NCBI RefSeq assembly: GCF_007829815.1
Contig: NZ_VIWT01000005.1
Location: 186,001 to 250,000 of the forward strand
Reading direction: 5' to 3'
DNA from: Kitasatospora viridis
GTDB taxonomy: Bacteria; Actinomycetota; Actinomycetes; Streptomycetales; Streptomycetaceae
DNA length: 64,000 nucleotides
Positions 31,885 to 39,692 of the stretch are shown here, one piece after another (position 1 is the first letter of the stretch; every line of letters starts with the position of its first letter). A program made the translations under genes and the position numbers. The notes under the pieces were generated by a model, which made no database searches, was not told the origin of the DNA, and was given only the letters and a program-made list of their open reading frames with translations.

Positions 31885-33045
31885 ATGAATCAGCTCAATT
31901 CGGACACGATCCAGATGTCGGGGCAGGGGGCCCTGCTCGATCACGAAGTGCGGCTCGTCTACGAGTGGACGGTGCGGAGCCGGCGGATCGAGCCCCCCGA
32001 CCCGCCGCGGATCGCCCGGGAACTCGGGCTCACCGAGGAGCGGTGCCGTCGCGCCGTCGACCAACTGGTGGCGCTCTGCCTGCTGATCCCGTGTCCGGGC
32101 GGCGAGCCGGGCAGCCTCGCGCCCGTCGGCCCCGGAGCCGCCGCGGCCCGGCTGACCGGGCAGGAGGAGGCCCGACTTCGGCTGGAGGAAGCCGAGTTGA
32201 GCCGCCGCCAGGCGGAGCTTGCCCGGCTGCGCGCCGCGGTGGCCTCGCTGGAACCGGTCTACCAGTCGCAGGGTGGAGGTGGTGACGGACTGGTCCAGGT
32301 GCTCGACGACATGCACCTGGTCCGGTCCTCCCTCGCCTCGGTGGTCGGCGCCGCCGAGGAGGAGGTGCTCGCGGTCCAGCCGGGCGGCGGGCACCCCAAG
32401 GCGGCACTCATGGAGTCGCTGCCCCGGGACCTGGGGATGCTGGAGCGCGGTGTCCGGCTGCGCAGCGTCTACCAGCACCTCACCCGGTTCGACCCGCCCA
32501 CCCGCTCCTACGCGGAGCTGATCATCGGCGCCGGGGCGCAGATCCGCACCCGTGCCGAGGTGCCGTCCCAGCTGGTCGTGGTGGACCGGGCCACCGCCTT
32601 CGTGCCGGCCCGGCTCGCCAGCGGCGGCGCGCTGATGGTCCGTGAACCGTCGCTGGTGGCCTACTTCGTCCGGCTCTTCGAGCACGAGTGGAACCAGGCG
32701 ATCCCGTACGACACCGCGCCGACCGCGGCCCGCACCGTCTCCCGCGAGGTCGAGGACACGATCGCCGTGCTGCTCGCCGCCGGGGAGAAGGACGACACCA
32801 TCGCCCGGCGGCTCGGCATGTCGACCCGTACCTGCCGGCGCCACATCGCCGAGCTGCTCCAGCGGCTGGGGGCGCAGAGCCGCTTCCAGGCGGGCGCGTT
32901 GGCCGAGCGCGCGGGGCTGACCGTGCCGGCGGACGCGACGGCGGAGGCGACGGCGGAGGCGGTGACGGACGCGACGGCGGAGGCGGTGGACGGGGTCGCC
33001 GGGGTAGCCGGGGTAGCCGGGGTGGACGTGTCGGTGACGCTGTGA
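31885..33045 (+). CDS. LuxR-type regulator with TrmB-like N-terminus (second of two relatives)
   Basis: 386 aa from the ATG at 31885 with GGAGGGG upstream (in-frame GTG at 31873). Same architecture as 30328-31416: an N-terminal winged-helix segment (VYEWTVRSRRIEPPDPPRIARELGLTEERCRRAVDQLVALCLL), a helical linker, a central domain (RSVYQHLTRFDPPTRSYAELIIGAGAQIRTRAEVPSQLVVVDRATAFVP) and a LuxR HTH (LAAGEKDDTIARRLGMSTRTCRRHIAELLQRLGAQSRFQAGALAE). The last ~45 residues are Ala/Thr/Glu/Val repeats then GVAGVAGVAGV, a tail absent from its paralogue and encoded by short repeats. It converges with the lanthipeptide precursor across a strong terminator. Confidence 0.85.
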   Translation: MNQLNSDTIQMSGQGALLDHEVRLVYEWTVRSRRIEPPDPPRIARELGLTEERCRRAVDQLVALCLLIPCPGGEPGSLAPVGPGAAAARLTGQEEARLRLEEAELSRRQAELARLRAAVASLEPVYQSQGGGGDGLVQVLDDMHLVRSSLASVVGAAEEEVLAVQPGGGHPKAALMESLPRDLGMLERGVRLRSVYQHLTRFDPPTRSYAELIIGAGAQIRTRAEVPSQLVVVDRATAFVPARLASGGALMVREPSLVAYFVRLFEHEWNQAIPYDTAPTAARTVSREVEDTIAVLLAAGEKDDTIARRLGMSTRTCRRHIAELLQRLGAQSRFQAGALAERAGLTVPADATAEATAEAVTDATAEAVDGVAGVAGVAGVDVSVTL

Positions 33046-33110
33046 AGCCGGGCGCAGCGGGTGCATGAGCCGCTGCGCCCGGCGGTGTGCGCCGGTGACT
33101 GGTGGAGGGG

Positions 33111-33148
33111 GACGGTTGCCCGCCGCTGGGGGTCGGCGGGCAACCGTC
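33111..33148. terminator. Bidirectional hairpin terminator
   Basis: Perfect 15-bp arms (33111-33125, 33134-33148) with an 8-nt loop between the convergent regulator (stop 33045) and precursor peptide (stop 33176). Confidence 0.85.
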
Positions 33149-33175
33149 ACCTCCGGCCGGCCGGAGGCCGCGGGG

Positions 33176-33319
33176 TCAGTGCGCCGCGTCGTCCGGAACG
33201 GGGAGCTCGACGCGCAGGTGGGCCACGCTGCTCCAGTGGCTGCCGACGGTGGTGATGGTGACCAGGGCGGTGGAGTCGGTCTCGCTCTTCAGGCCCTGCA
33301 GGGCGAGGATCTGGGTCAT
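33176..33319 (-). CDS. Class III lanthipeptide-like precursor without cysteine
   Basis: 47 aa from an ATG with AAAGGA about 9 nt upstream. Residues 3-10 (QILALQGL) match the I/L-x-L-Q leader box that class III LanKC enzymes bind. The presumed core, from about residue 17, holds TALVTITTVGSHWSSVAHLR, then an acidic Pro-containing end (PVPDD). Ser/Thr residues at 21, 23, 24, 27, 30 and 31 could be phosphorylated and dehydrated, but there is no Cys anywhere, so lanthionine or labionin rings cannot form by the usual chemistry. It lies 188 bp downstream of the LanKC gene on the same strand. Ordinary annotation often misses genes this short. Confidence 0.78.
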   Translation of the reverse strand: MTQILALQGLKSETDSTALVTITTVGSHWSSVAHLRVELPVPDDAAH

Positions 33320-33380
33320 GATCCGGTCCTTTCGGTGGTGGTTCCGGCCACCGGGCGGTGGCCGGGTGCTCCCCCGGCAC

Positions 33381-33453
33381 TGGGCCGGGGGAAGTCGGTG
33401 GGGGTTGGGGCGTGGAGGTGCCGGGGCGTGGGGCGTGGGGTGTGGGGTGTGGG
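33381..33453. repeat. G-rich GTGGGG-type tract between lanKC and precursor
   Basis: The plus strand carries many GGGG runs, including GCGTGGGG/TGTGGGG repeats at about 33425-33452, with G-quadruplex potential. It lies in the 188-bp gap 33320-33507 on the template side of the lanthipeptide transcript. Nothing else is seen in this gap besides the hairpin at 33452-33503. Confidence 0.6.
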
Positions 33454-33503
33454 CGGTGCCGGTCGTGCACGGTCGGGGGACGCCCGGGACGACCGGCACC
33501 GCC
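33452..33503 (-). terminator. Long-stem hairpin after the LanKC gene (attenuator or terminator)
   Basis: 15-bp perfect arms (33452-33466 region and 33489-33503) with a ~22-nt loop, starting 5 bp after the LanKC stop on the minus strand and before the precursor gene. It could stabilise or separate the two parts of the transcript. Confidence 0.6.
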
Positions 33504-33507
33504 GGTC

Positions 33508-36132
33508 TCAGCGGGCCGTGAGCAGGTCGGCCGGGTCGAGGTGCTCGGGGCGCGCGGCCAGGTCGGTGATGCCGGGCAGCGGCACCGGGCCGAGCACCGC
33601 CTCGTGCAGGGCGGTCAGCACGCCGGCAGCGCCGGTGGCCAGGTCCGTCGAGAGCCGCAGCGAGCGGCGCCCCGGGAACGCGAAGTGGCCCTGGTGGCTC
33701 ATCACCTGCCACTCCAGCAGCCGCAGCTGACGGTCCACCGCGTCCGTGCGCCCGGTCCTGGCCAGGTGCAGCAGCAGTCCGGCCCGGCCCTCGAACAGGC
33801 CCGCCGCTGCCACCAGTTCCGGCAGGCAGGCCCGCTCGGCCGCCGTGAGCGCCTCGGCGAACCGGGCCGGCAACCGGTTAGGCAGCCGCTCCGGGCCGGT
33901 GCGCCGGGCGAGTTCGGCGATCAGGCCCGCGGTGCCGACCCCGCCGGCGGCCAGGTAGGGGAGCTTGCGGTGGTAGCGGTCCTCGACCAGGAAGAGCATC
34001 CCGTCGGTGATCTCCGCCTCGTCCAACTCCCGGCCCAGCGCCGCCTCGGCCGCCCGCAGCCAGCTCGGCTCGCCGGTGTGCGCGTGCAGCCGCAGGAAGA
34101 GCGCGGCCTGCCCGCTCCAGCCGTCCAGCAGGCCACGCAACCGCGGCGCCCGCTCCTCCCGGGCCAGCCGGTGCCCGAGCTCCAGCGCCCGGTCGGCGAA
34201 CTCCGGGTGGCCGAGCGGGCCGGCCAGGTCGAGCAGCCCGATCGCCAGACCGGCCCGCCCCGAGCCGAGCCCCGGATCGGCCGGCAGTGCGGTGGTGAGC
34301 AGCCGCTCGACCAGGCCGCCGGCCGCCTCCGGCGCACCCAACCGGGCAAGCGCCCAGGCGATGCCGGTCAGCCCGTCGTACAGCCCGGGCGGCAGGTCCG
34401 GCGCCGTGTTCGCCCGGGTCACCAGCCACTCGACGTGCTCGGCGGGGACCGACCCGCCGCACGCCCGCAGCGCGTGCAGCACGCCCGCCGCGCCGTAGGA
34501 CAGGCTCAGACCGCCGTGGCCCGGCCCGAACTGCTCGATGTCGCCCGGGAAGAGACGGTCCGAGCGGTCCGGGGTGGCCGTGGCCAGGATGCCCGCGGCC
34601 AGCGAGTCCAGCACCGGGCGCCAGGCCGCGGTGTCCGCCGCCGGTGCCTGCGGCCAGGCCGGCCGGGGTGCGGTTTGGTCCAACTCGGTTGCGCCCAGCG
34701 GGAGCTCGCCGCCCGTGGCCCGGCGCAGCGCGCCGGTGAGGTCGGCCTCGAAGCCCTCCGGAACCGGGTAGCGCCGGACGATCTCCCGGCCCGCCAGTTC
34801 GGCCTTGCCCGAGTCCAGCGCGAGCAGGTTGTTCACCGGCAGGAACAGATAGAGCCGCACCGCGGCGAGTGCGTACGCGTCCACCGCCGTGCCGCGCCGG
34901 GCCGCCGAGGAGACGAAGCCGGGCGCGCCCAGCGGGGGAGCGGTGGTGCCGTCGGCCGGAAAGCTGATCTCGAAGTCGACCAGCGCGCACCGCCCGTCCG
35001 GCCGGATCAGCACGTTGTTGGGGTGCAGGTCGCCGAAGACCACCCCGCGCTCGTGCAGCACCGCCAGCATGCCGCCCAACTGCTCGACCACGTCCAGCGC
35101 CCAGGCCGTGTACTCGGCCAACTCCGCCTCGTCCGGGGCCGGGTGGGCGAGCGGGCAGGTGCGGGTGAAGACGTCCTCCAGCCGCTCGCCCTCGATGTGC
35201 TCCTCGACCAGGAAGTGGTGCTCCCAGACCTGCCGGTACTCGTACAGCGTGGGCACGAAGTCCAACCCGTCTAGGGATTCGAGCACCTGACGCTCACTCA
35301 GCAAGCGCTGCACGGCGTCCCGTCCGGTGTGGTCGAGACCGGCGTGCGGGCGGGCCTCGCGCAGCACCACCTGGCGGCCGTCGCGCTGGTCGGTGGCCAG
35401 GTAGATCCCGCCGCCGTTGGAGAAGTGCAGCGCCTTGGTCACCGAGAACGGGAACTCGTCGGCCGCCTCGGCCTCCCGCTCGCGGTCGGCGGCCAGTTGG
35501 GCCGCGACCGGCTCCGGCACCGGCACCCCGTCGGGCACGGCGAAGACCGTGCCCCGGGTGTCCGGCACCAGGCCGCCGTCCGGTCCGCGCATGGCGGGCA
35601 CCCGCTCGCCGTGCTCGTCGGTGCAGTACCGCTCGACGAACGAGCCGTAGCGCAGGTAGAGCGGCCCGTCCCGGTAGCGCAGGTCGCTCAGCACGTACGG
35701 GCCGCGCACGCCCTTGAGCAGCGCGGACAGTTGGTCCAGCACCTGGGCCAGCCGGGCGTCGTCCTCCGGGTAGAGGGTGATCAGCTTGCCGCTGGAACGG
35801 CGGTCCGCGTACTTGGCGTTGAGCATCAGCACGGTGCCCCGGCCGCGCAGGAACTTCCAGGTCAGCCCGTGCTCCAGGCAGTAGGCCAGGACCAGGTCGA
35901 CCACCCGCTCGGCCTCCTCGGGCGTGGCCGACACGTGCACCTTCCAGCCCTGGTCGGGCAGTTGCGCGTGCGGCGGCCGCAGGTTCACCCAGGGCCCGTG
36001 CTCGTGGCGCGACCAGCCCGGCGGGAGCGGGACGGTGGCGGCGGCGAACCGGTCGTCCGCCCGCTCGGCGCGGGCCGGGTCCTCGTAGAACAGCGGGTCG
36101 GCGAGGCAGTGGCGCTCGTAGCGGTCGTCCAT
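33508..36132 (-). CDS. lanKC: Class III lanthipeptide synthetase (LanKC)
   Basis: 874 aa from the ATG at 36132 with GAGAGG upstream, the usual LanKC size. Three parts: N-terminal phosphoSer/Thr lyase-like region (1-~215, FLRGRGTVLMLNAKYADRRSSGKLITLYP), Ser/Thr kinase (about 225-500, with VVLREARPHAGLD, catalytic GDLHPNN at 367-373 and DFE at 386-388), and a LanC-like alpha-toroid cyclase (about 515-874, GHGGLSLSYGAAGVLHAL and later repeats). As in other class III enzymes I see no Cys-Cys-His zinc site in the cyclase part. It should phosphorylate, then eliminate, Ser/Thr of the precursor at 33176-33319. A longer frame upstream overlaps a GNAT gene and is not real. Confidence 0.93.
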   Translation of the reverse strand: MDDRYERHCLADPLFYEDPARAERADDRFAAATVPLPPGWSRHEHGPWVNLRPPHAQLPDQGWKVHVSATPEEAERVVDLVLAYCLEHGLTWKFLRGRGTVLMLNAKYADRRSSGKLITLYPEDDARLAQVLDQLSALLKGVRGPYVLSDLRYRDGPLYLRYGSFVERYCTDEHGERVPAMRGPDGGLVPDTRGTVFAVPDGVPVPEPVAAQLAADREREAEAADEFPFSVTKALHFSNGGGIYLATDQRDGRQVVLREARPHAGLDHTGRDAVQRLLSERQVLESLDGLDFVPTLYEYRQVWEHHFLVEEHIEGERLEDVFTRTCPLAHPAPDEAELAEYTAWALDVVEQLGGMLAVLHERGVVFGDLHPNNVLIRPDGRCALVDFEISFPADGTTAPPLGAPGFVSSAARRGTAVDAYALAAVRLYLFLPVNNLLALDSGKAELAGREIVRRYPVPEGFEADLTGALRRATGGELPLGATELDQTAPRPAWPQAPAADTAAWRPVLDSLAAGILATATPDRSDRLFPGDIEQFGPGHGGLSLSYGAAGVLHALRACGGSVPAEHVEWLVTRANTAPDLPPGLYDGLTGIAWALARLGAPEAAGGLVERLLTTALPADPGLGSGRAGLAIGLLDLAGPLGHPEFADRALELGHRLAREERAPRLRGLLDGWSGQAALFLRLHAHTGEPSWLRAAEAALGRELDEAEITDGMLFLVEDRYHRKLPYLAAGGVGTAGLIAELARRTGPERLPNRLPARFAEALTAAERACLPELVAAAGLFEGRAGLLLHLARTGRTDAVDRQLRLLEWQVMSHQGHFAFPGRRSLRLSTDLATGAAGVLTALHEAVLGPVPLPGITDLAARPEHLDPADLLTAR

Positions 36133-36258
36133 GATGCGCCTCTCAGTCCCCTCGGTCCGCCCAATGAGCCCGCCGGTGCGGTGCTCCCGCTGTTCGCGGG
36201 CTGCGTCCGACCTTGCCAGTCGGTGCGGGTGCGGTCGACGGGTTCGATGCGCCACCTT

Positions 36259-36271
36259 CCTGCCAGGCAGG
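36259..36271. promoter_or_regulatory. Palindrome CCTGCCAGGCAGG upstream of lanKC
   Basis: Perfect 13-bp dyad (6-bp arms, 1-bp centre) in the 158-bp gap before lanKC, 127 bp from its ATG and 20 bp past the GNAT stop. Candidate operator; it could also be chance in GC-rich DNA. Confidence 0.4.
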
Positions 36272-36290
36272 TTGCGGACGGATGGGGCGG

Positions 36291-36935
36291 TCAGCCGCGC
36301 CGGGAGGGACGGTAGACGCAGGCGGACAGCCGGGAGTGCGCGCGCCAGCCGAGCGTCTCGTACAGGGCCCGCCCGGCGTCCGTCGCACCGAGCACGCCGA
36401 GCACCGCCCCGCGCGCGACCGCGTCGTCGGCCAGGCTGCGCATCACCAGGCCGCCCAGCCCGCGGCGCCGGTGGGCCGGCTCGGTGGACACCCGGTCCAC
36501 CACCACCGCCCCGCCGAGGAGTGCCTGTTGGCCCCGGGCGGCGGGTTCGTCCCGGTGGTCGCTGACCCGCGCGTGCACGACGTCGTCGGTGGTCGCGAGC
36601 GTGGCGGTGTAGCCGGCGGGCGGCGTGGGGGAGGAGGCCACGAGGTCGGTGGCCATGAGGTGCCCGCACTCCGGGAAGTCCACCACCCAGCCCTCCGGCA
36701 GCCATTCGGCGACGAGCTCCGGGTCAGCGGGCACCTTGAGCCAGGTGTCGGGAACGGTGACCGTCGCCGCGGCGGCGCGCACGCCCTCCCGCGTCGGATC
36801 GGTGATCACGTGACGCCCCACCTGGCCCGGCGCGTTGACCTCCAGGTAGAGCCCCCAGGGGTGATCGACGGGCGCAGGGGTACGGCGCGAGACCGCCCAG
36901 CCGTTCGCCCAGGTGCGGGTGAGTTCGGGGAGCAC
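36291..36935 (-). CDS. GNAT-family N-acetyltransferase
   Basis: 214 aa from a GTG with TGGAGG 5-6 nt upstream. The acetyl-CoA-binding core is near the C-terminus: VVVDRVSTEPAHRRRGLGGLVMRSLADDAVARGAVLGVLGATDAGRALYETLGWRAHS, including the R-R-x-G-L-G phosphate loop (Q/RxxGxG/A) and the usual YETLGW end. The first ~120 residues are a less conserved half. The target is unknown. It lies upstream of lanKC on the same strand with 158 bp between, so it could be a tailoring or self-protection gene of that locus, but separate transcription is equally likely. Confidence 0.85.
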   Translation of the reverse strand: MLPELTRTWANGWAVSRRTPAPVDHPWGLYLEVNAPGQVGRHVITDPTREGVRAAAATVTVPDTWLKVPADPELVAEWLPEGWVVDFPECGHLMATDLVASSPTPPAGYTATLATTDDVVHARVSDHRDEPAARGQQALLGGAVVVDRVSTEPAHRRRGLGGLVMRSLADDAVARGAVLGVLGATDAGRALYETLGWRAHSRLSACVYRPSRRG

Positions 36936-36998
36936 GTGACCTCCAGGTGTAAGGCTCACTTGACGGGTGGATACCTTACTCCGTGGACGGGGTGACGG

Positions 36999-37070
36999 TC
37001 ACTCGCTTTTCGGGCGCGATGTGTGAGTGGGCTTCAACTCGGCCAGGGCCAGCTCGTGCAGGGACTTCAT
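36999..37070 (-). CDS. Possible 23-aa peptide
   Basis: The 257-bp gap 36936-37192 contains a short minus-strand frame starting MKSLHELALAELKPTHTSRP with G/C-biased third positions. The same frame stays open upstream with coding-like codons but no start codon, so it may be the end of a decayed gene. The ATG overlaps the stop of another 21-codon frame (ATGA). No ribosome site is obvious. Confidence 0.25.
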   Translation of the reverse strand: MKSLHELALAELKPTHTSRPKSE

Positions 37071-37133
37071 GGCGCCGAGCTCGGCGGGCGAGGCCTGGGC
37101 GTTCCCGGATGCCTGATCAGTTCTCCGGTCATA

Positions 37134-37167
37134 GGGCCCGCTGCTCCGGCGCAGGAGCAGCGGGCCC
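37134..37167. terminator. Hairpin terminator after the HIT gene
   Basis: Perfect 14-bp arms (37134-37147, 37154-37167) with a 6-nt loop, 26 bp past the stop of the minus-strand HIT gene. Confidence 0.85.
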
Positions 37168-37192
37168 CGTCGTGCGTGAGCCTGACGGGTCG

Positions 37193-37699
37193 TCAGTTAT
37201 TTTCGCCGACCCTCGCCATGACGGCCCGTCGCAGCCGCTCGGCGAGGTCGGTTCGCTCGGCCTCGGTGTACGCCAGCACCCCGTTCTCGAAGGCGAGGGC
37301 GTCGAACTGCTGCCGCTCGTACGGCACACCGTGGGGCAGTCGGGCGATGTGCCAGTGCAGGTGGCTGTTGCCGCTCTGCGACCCCAGCGAGAACAGGTAG
37401 GTCCGTTCGCCGGCGAGGACGTCCTCGGCGGCCAGCGCGACCAGCCGCACCGTGCGCATGATGGCGAGGTACTCCTGCTCGGTCAGGTCGGTGACCACGT
37501 GCTCCAGGTGCCGCTTCGGGACGACCAGCAGCTTGCCCGGCAGGACGGGCCACTTGTCGAGGAAGGCCAGGTGCTGCTCGTCCTCGTAGACGATCTCGTG
37601 CGCGTAGGCCGGGTCGCCGTCGACCAGACGGCAGATGAAGCAGGGCCCGTGTTGGGCGTATTCGCTGTAGGTGGCCAGGTCCATCGGTCGGCGTTCCAT
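37193..37699 (-). CDS. HIT-family protein (second, longer type)
   Basis: 168 aa. N-terminal CFICRLVDGDPAY, a strand-helix pattern (IVYEDEQHLAFLDKWPVLPGKLLVVPKRHLEHV) and the histidine triad NSHLHWHIARLP. The Trp between the last two His and the longer C-terminal extension (FENGVLAYTEAERTDLAERLRRAVM) distinguish it from the HIT protein at 11238. It is a nucleotide-binding hydrolase or transferase; the first Cys pair may bind zinc. AGGGA precedes the ATG. Its stop is within an exact TGACGNNNCGTCA palindrome (37183-37195). Confidence 0.88.
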   Translation of the reverse strand: MERRPMDLATYSEYAQHGPCFICRLVDGDPAYAHEIVYEDEQHLAFLDKWPVLPGKLLVVPKRHLEHVVTDLTEQEYLAIMRTVRLVALAAEDVLAGERTYLFSLGSQSGNSHLHWHIARLPHGVPYERQQFDALAFENGVLAYTEAERTDLAERLRRAVMARVGENN

Positions 37700-37794
37700 G
37701 TGGGTCCCTTCAGATCGGCGTCACTTGCGGTGTTCTCCCGTCTGCGGAGGCGGCACCTCCGCCACCCGGCCTCGCATCACGTTCCCGTCGCAGC

Positions 37795-37807
37795 TGACTA
37801 ATCGTCA
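37795..37807. promoter_or_regulatory. TGACTAATCGTCA palindrome in a divergent promoter region
   Basis: A one-mismatch member of the TGACGNNNCGTCA set, here not at a stop codon but midway between the divergent starts at 37699 and 37887. It fits the TNAC-N5-GTNA shape described for the streptomycete regulator BldD; binding is only a possibility. Confidence 0.35.
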
Positions 37808-37886
37808 AGAGCGCGCGGAAGCAGACCAGTGGCGTGTGCTACGTACACGGTGATCGCCCGTCGGTGGGGCGTCCTAGAGTGAACGG

Positions 37887-38576
37887 GTGATCGAAGACGT
37901 TGTGTTGCCGGCCTATGCGGTCGAGGTCGGGGTCGAGCCGTTGGGCGGGCCGGTGCGGGATTCGGTGGGAGGGTGGCCGTTCCTCGATGAGGGGCAGGGG
38001 TGGCCCGAGTGCTTCTGTGGGGAGCGGCTGGCGCTGTTCTTCCAGTTGGACGTCCCCGGGGACGTGGCGCACTTCGGTGGGGATCACCTGTTGGTGTTCC
38101 ACTGCCGTGTGCACAACGAGGCCTCCGACCCGCCGTTGTCCGGCGACCGGCAGCTCGCCCCGCGGTTCTGGGACGCGCCGCAGCCGGCCTGTCCGGGACC
38201 GTTCTGGCGCATCCTGCTCCAGCGTCGTGCGACCCGGCCGGCGGAGGTCGAACCGTCCGTCCGGGCGCTGCCGTTGACGCTGCGTCCGTTCACCGATGCG
38301 CCCGACGAGAACGGGAACGGCGCCCTGGCGTTCAAGGTGGGCGGTGCGCCGTTCTGGGCGCAGGGGCCCGAGCTGTACCAGTGCGCGTGCGGTGCGGAGT
38401 TGGTGTTCCTCTGCCACGTGCGGGAGTACACGGAGTTCGCCGTTCATCCCGGCCAGCCGGAGCAGCCGTACGGGTTCGGGGACGGGTACGGGCTCTTCCT
38501 CGGCAACGAGGTGTACCTGCTGGCCTGTCCGGCTCACTGCGATCCGGCTGCCGTCTGGCCGGTGAACCAGAACTGA
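37887..38576 (+). CDS. Conserved hypothetical protein, YwqG/DUF1963-like
   Basis: 229 aa from a GTG. Two cysteine-containing segments look like a pair of related halves: WPECFCGERLALFFQLDVPGDVAHFGGDHLLVFHCRVHNEA (about 39-79) and YQCACGAELVFLCHVREYTEF (about 173-193). Each has a C-x-C-G strand followed by F-Q/L-strands, which suggests a metal-binding beta-sandwich such as DUF1963. No enzyme motif is recognised. A soluble protein without signal. The next gene starts 51 bp downstream and may be co-transcribed. Confidence 0.7.
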   Translation: MIEDVVLPAYAVEVGVEPLGGPVRDSVGGWPFLDEGQGWPECFCGERLALFFQLDVPGDVAHFGGDHLLVFHCRVHNEASDPPLSGDRQLAPRFWDAPQPACPGPFWRILLQRRATRPAEVEPSVRALPLTLRPFTDAPDENGNGALAFKVGGAPFWAQGPELYQCACGAELVFLCHVREYTEFAVHPGQPEQPYGFGDGYGLFLGNEVYLLACPAHCDPAAVWPVNQN

Positions 38577-38627
38577 CCCGGGTTAACCGGTGGTCCGGTG
38601 GGCGCGACGGGCGGTACTACTGGGGCC

Positions 38628-39179
38628 ATGGGACACACCGCGGCGTTTCCGCTGCTCAGGACGGCTGACCTCGACGAGATCCTCGCGCTCGCCGGGCGGA
38701 TCCTGGCGCTCTCCGAGCCGGACACGCGCGGCGGCACCGAGCTCTGGGCGCACGTGGCGACCCGGGCGGAGGTGCGGCGGTTGTTGGCGGCGGTGCCGGA
38801 GGCGGAGGTCGGAGCGGGAAGCAGGGCGGACGCGGCGACGCCGGGGGATTCGCCGCTCCCGTTCGGGCCCTACTCGCTCTTCCTGGAGCTGCCCGGCGCG
38901 GCCCGTGCCGCGAGCGCGGCGCGGGCCGCGCTCGCCGTCCACGACCGGATCGCGGTGCACTGGGACGCGTTCTGCTGGCCGGAGGTGCCGGAGCTCGGGC
39001 TGGAGCGGACCTGGAAGTACGCCCGCCTCCAGCTGAGCCTGCACCACGACGGCACGGAGCTCGACAGCCCGTGGACACCGCAGCACACGCTCTTCGTGCA
39101 CGTGGGCGAGGAGGAGCGCGCCGTGTGGGTGGCCGAGCAGGTGGGCGCGGAGATCATCGGCGAGCACACGATCTGGTGA
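38628..39179 (+). CDS. Hypothetical protein
   Basis: 183 aa from the ATG at 38628 (an upstream in-frame ATG at 38598 is possible but lies over the leader). Alpha/beta soluble protein with segments LLRTADLDEILALAGRILAL, GPYSLFLELPGAARAASAARAALAVHDRIAVHWDAFCWPEVPEL and TLFVHVGEEERAVWVAEQVGAEIIGEHTIW. It is Trp- and His-containing near the C-terminus. No family recognised. Codon use is normal. It sits in a run of plus-strand genes with unknown roles. Confidence 0.6.
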   Translation: MGHTAAFPLLRTADLDEILALAGRILALSEPDTRGGTELWAHVATRAEVRRLLAAVPEAEVGAGSRADAATPGDSPLPFGPYSLFLELPGAARAASAARAALAVHDRIAVHWDAFCWPEVPELGLERTWKYARLQLSLHHDGTELDSPWTPQHTLFVHVGEEERAVWVAEQVGAEIIGEHTIW

Positions 39180-39232
39180 GTTGTGGGGCCAACTCCGCGC
39201 GGTGCGTAATCCCCTTGACGGCACAGGTGTGT

Positions 39233-39658
39233 ATGGGAAGTATCAGGCCCGTGAAGATCATCGCGCTGATCAGGCGCCGTCTCGTCCTCGGGCTCTGGCC
39301 GCTGCTGCTCGGCGCGTTCGTCGCGGGCGCCTCGGGTAAGTGGTGGGGGCTGGGCGAGGCCGTGGCGCTCTACTCGTGGTGGGTGCCGGCGATGTTGCTC
39401 ACGCGGATGACCGTGACGCGTCGACGTCAGTTCCGCGCATTCTTGTACTTCGCCTTCGTGTTCCTCGGGTACGCGATGTCGACGGTCTTCTTCGGCATCG
39501 TGGCCGGCATCCCGTTCCACGTGCTGACGAGGTGGCCGGTGGGGGAGGTGTGCGTGCCGCTCAGTCTCGTGCTCGGCGTCGGGCTGGTGCTCGCGATGTG
39601 GCCCGCGCAGCGCCGCTTCTACGCCGAGCAGCGGGCGCGGGCGGCCGCTGGGGCGTGA
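39233..39658 (+). CDS. Small four-helix membrane protein
   Basis: 141 aa from the ATG at 39233 (a GTG at 39251 is also possible). Four hydrophobic segments (about 15-35, 45-62, 72-95, 110-130) separated by basic loops (RRRLVL, TRRRQF), giving an N-in, C-in topology. The C-terminus is basic (QRRFYAEQRARAAAGA). No family recognised. Weak ribosome site. It follows the hypothetical gene by 53 bp and converges with the oxidoreductase gene. Confidence 0.6.
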   Translation: MGSIRPVKIIALIRRRLVLGLWPLLLGAFVAGASGKWWGLGEAVALYSWWVPAMLLTRMTVTRRRQFRAFLYFAFVFLGYAMSTVFFGIVAGIPFHVLTRWPVGEVCVPLSLVLGVGLVLAMWPAQRRFYAEQRARAAAGA

Positions 39659-39692
39659 AGCGGCGCTGAACTGACGCCTGGTCGGGCGCGGG

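Noticed and set aside
30328..33045. SapB/ram-type lanthipeptide cluster
   Set aside because: No RamS-like Cys-containing precursor, no RamAB-type ABC transporter pair and no RamR-type response regulator are present.
33508..36705. Longer LanKC frame with ~190 extra N-terminal residues
   Set aside because: The extension overlaps the GNAT gene in another frame and reads as Arg/Gly/Pro-rich shadow sequence. The ATG at 36132 has a good ribosome site and matches the family N-terminus.
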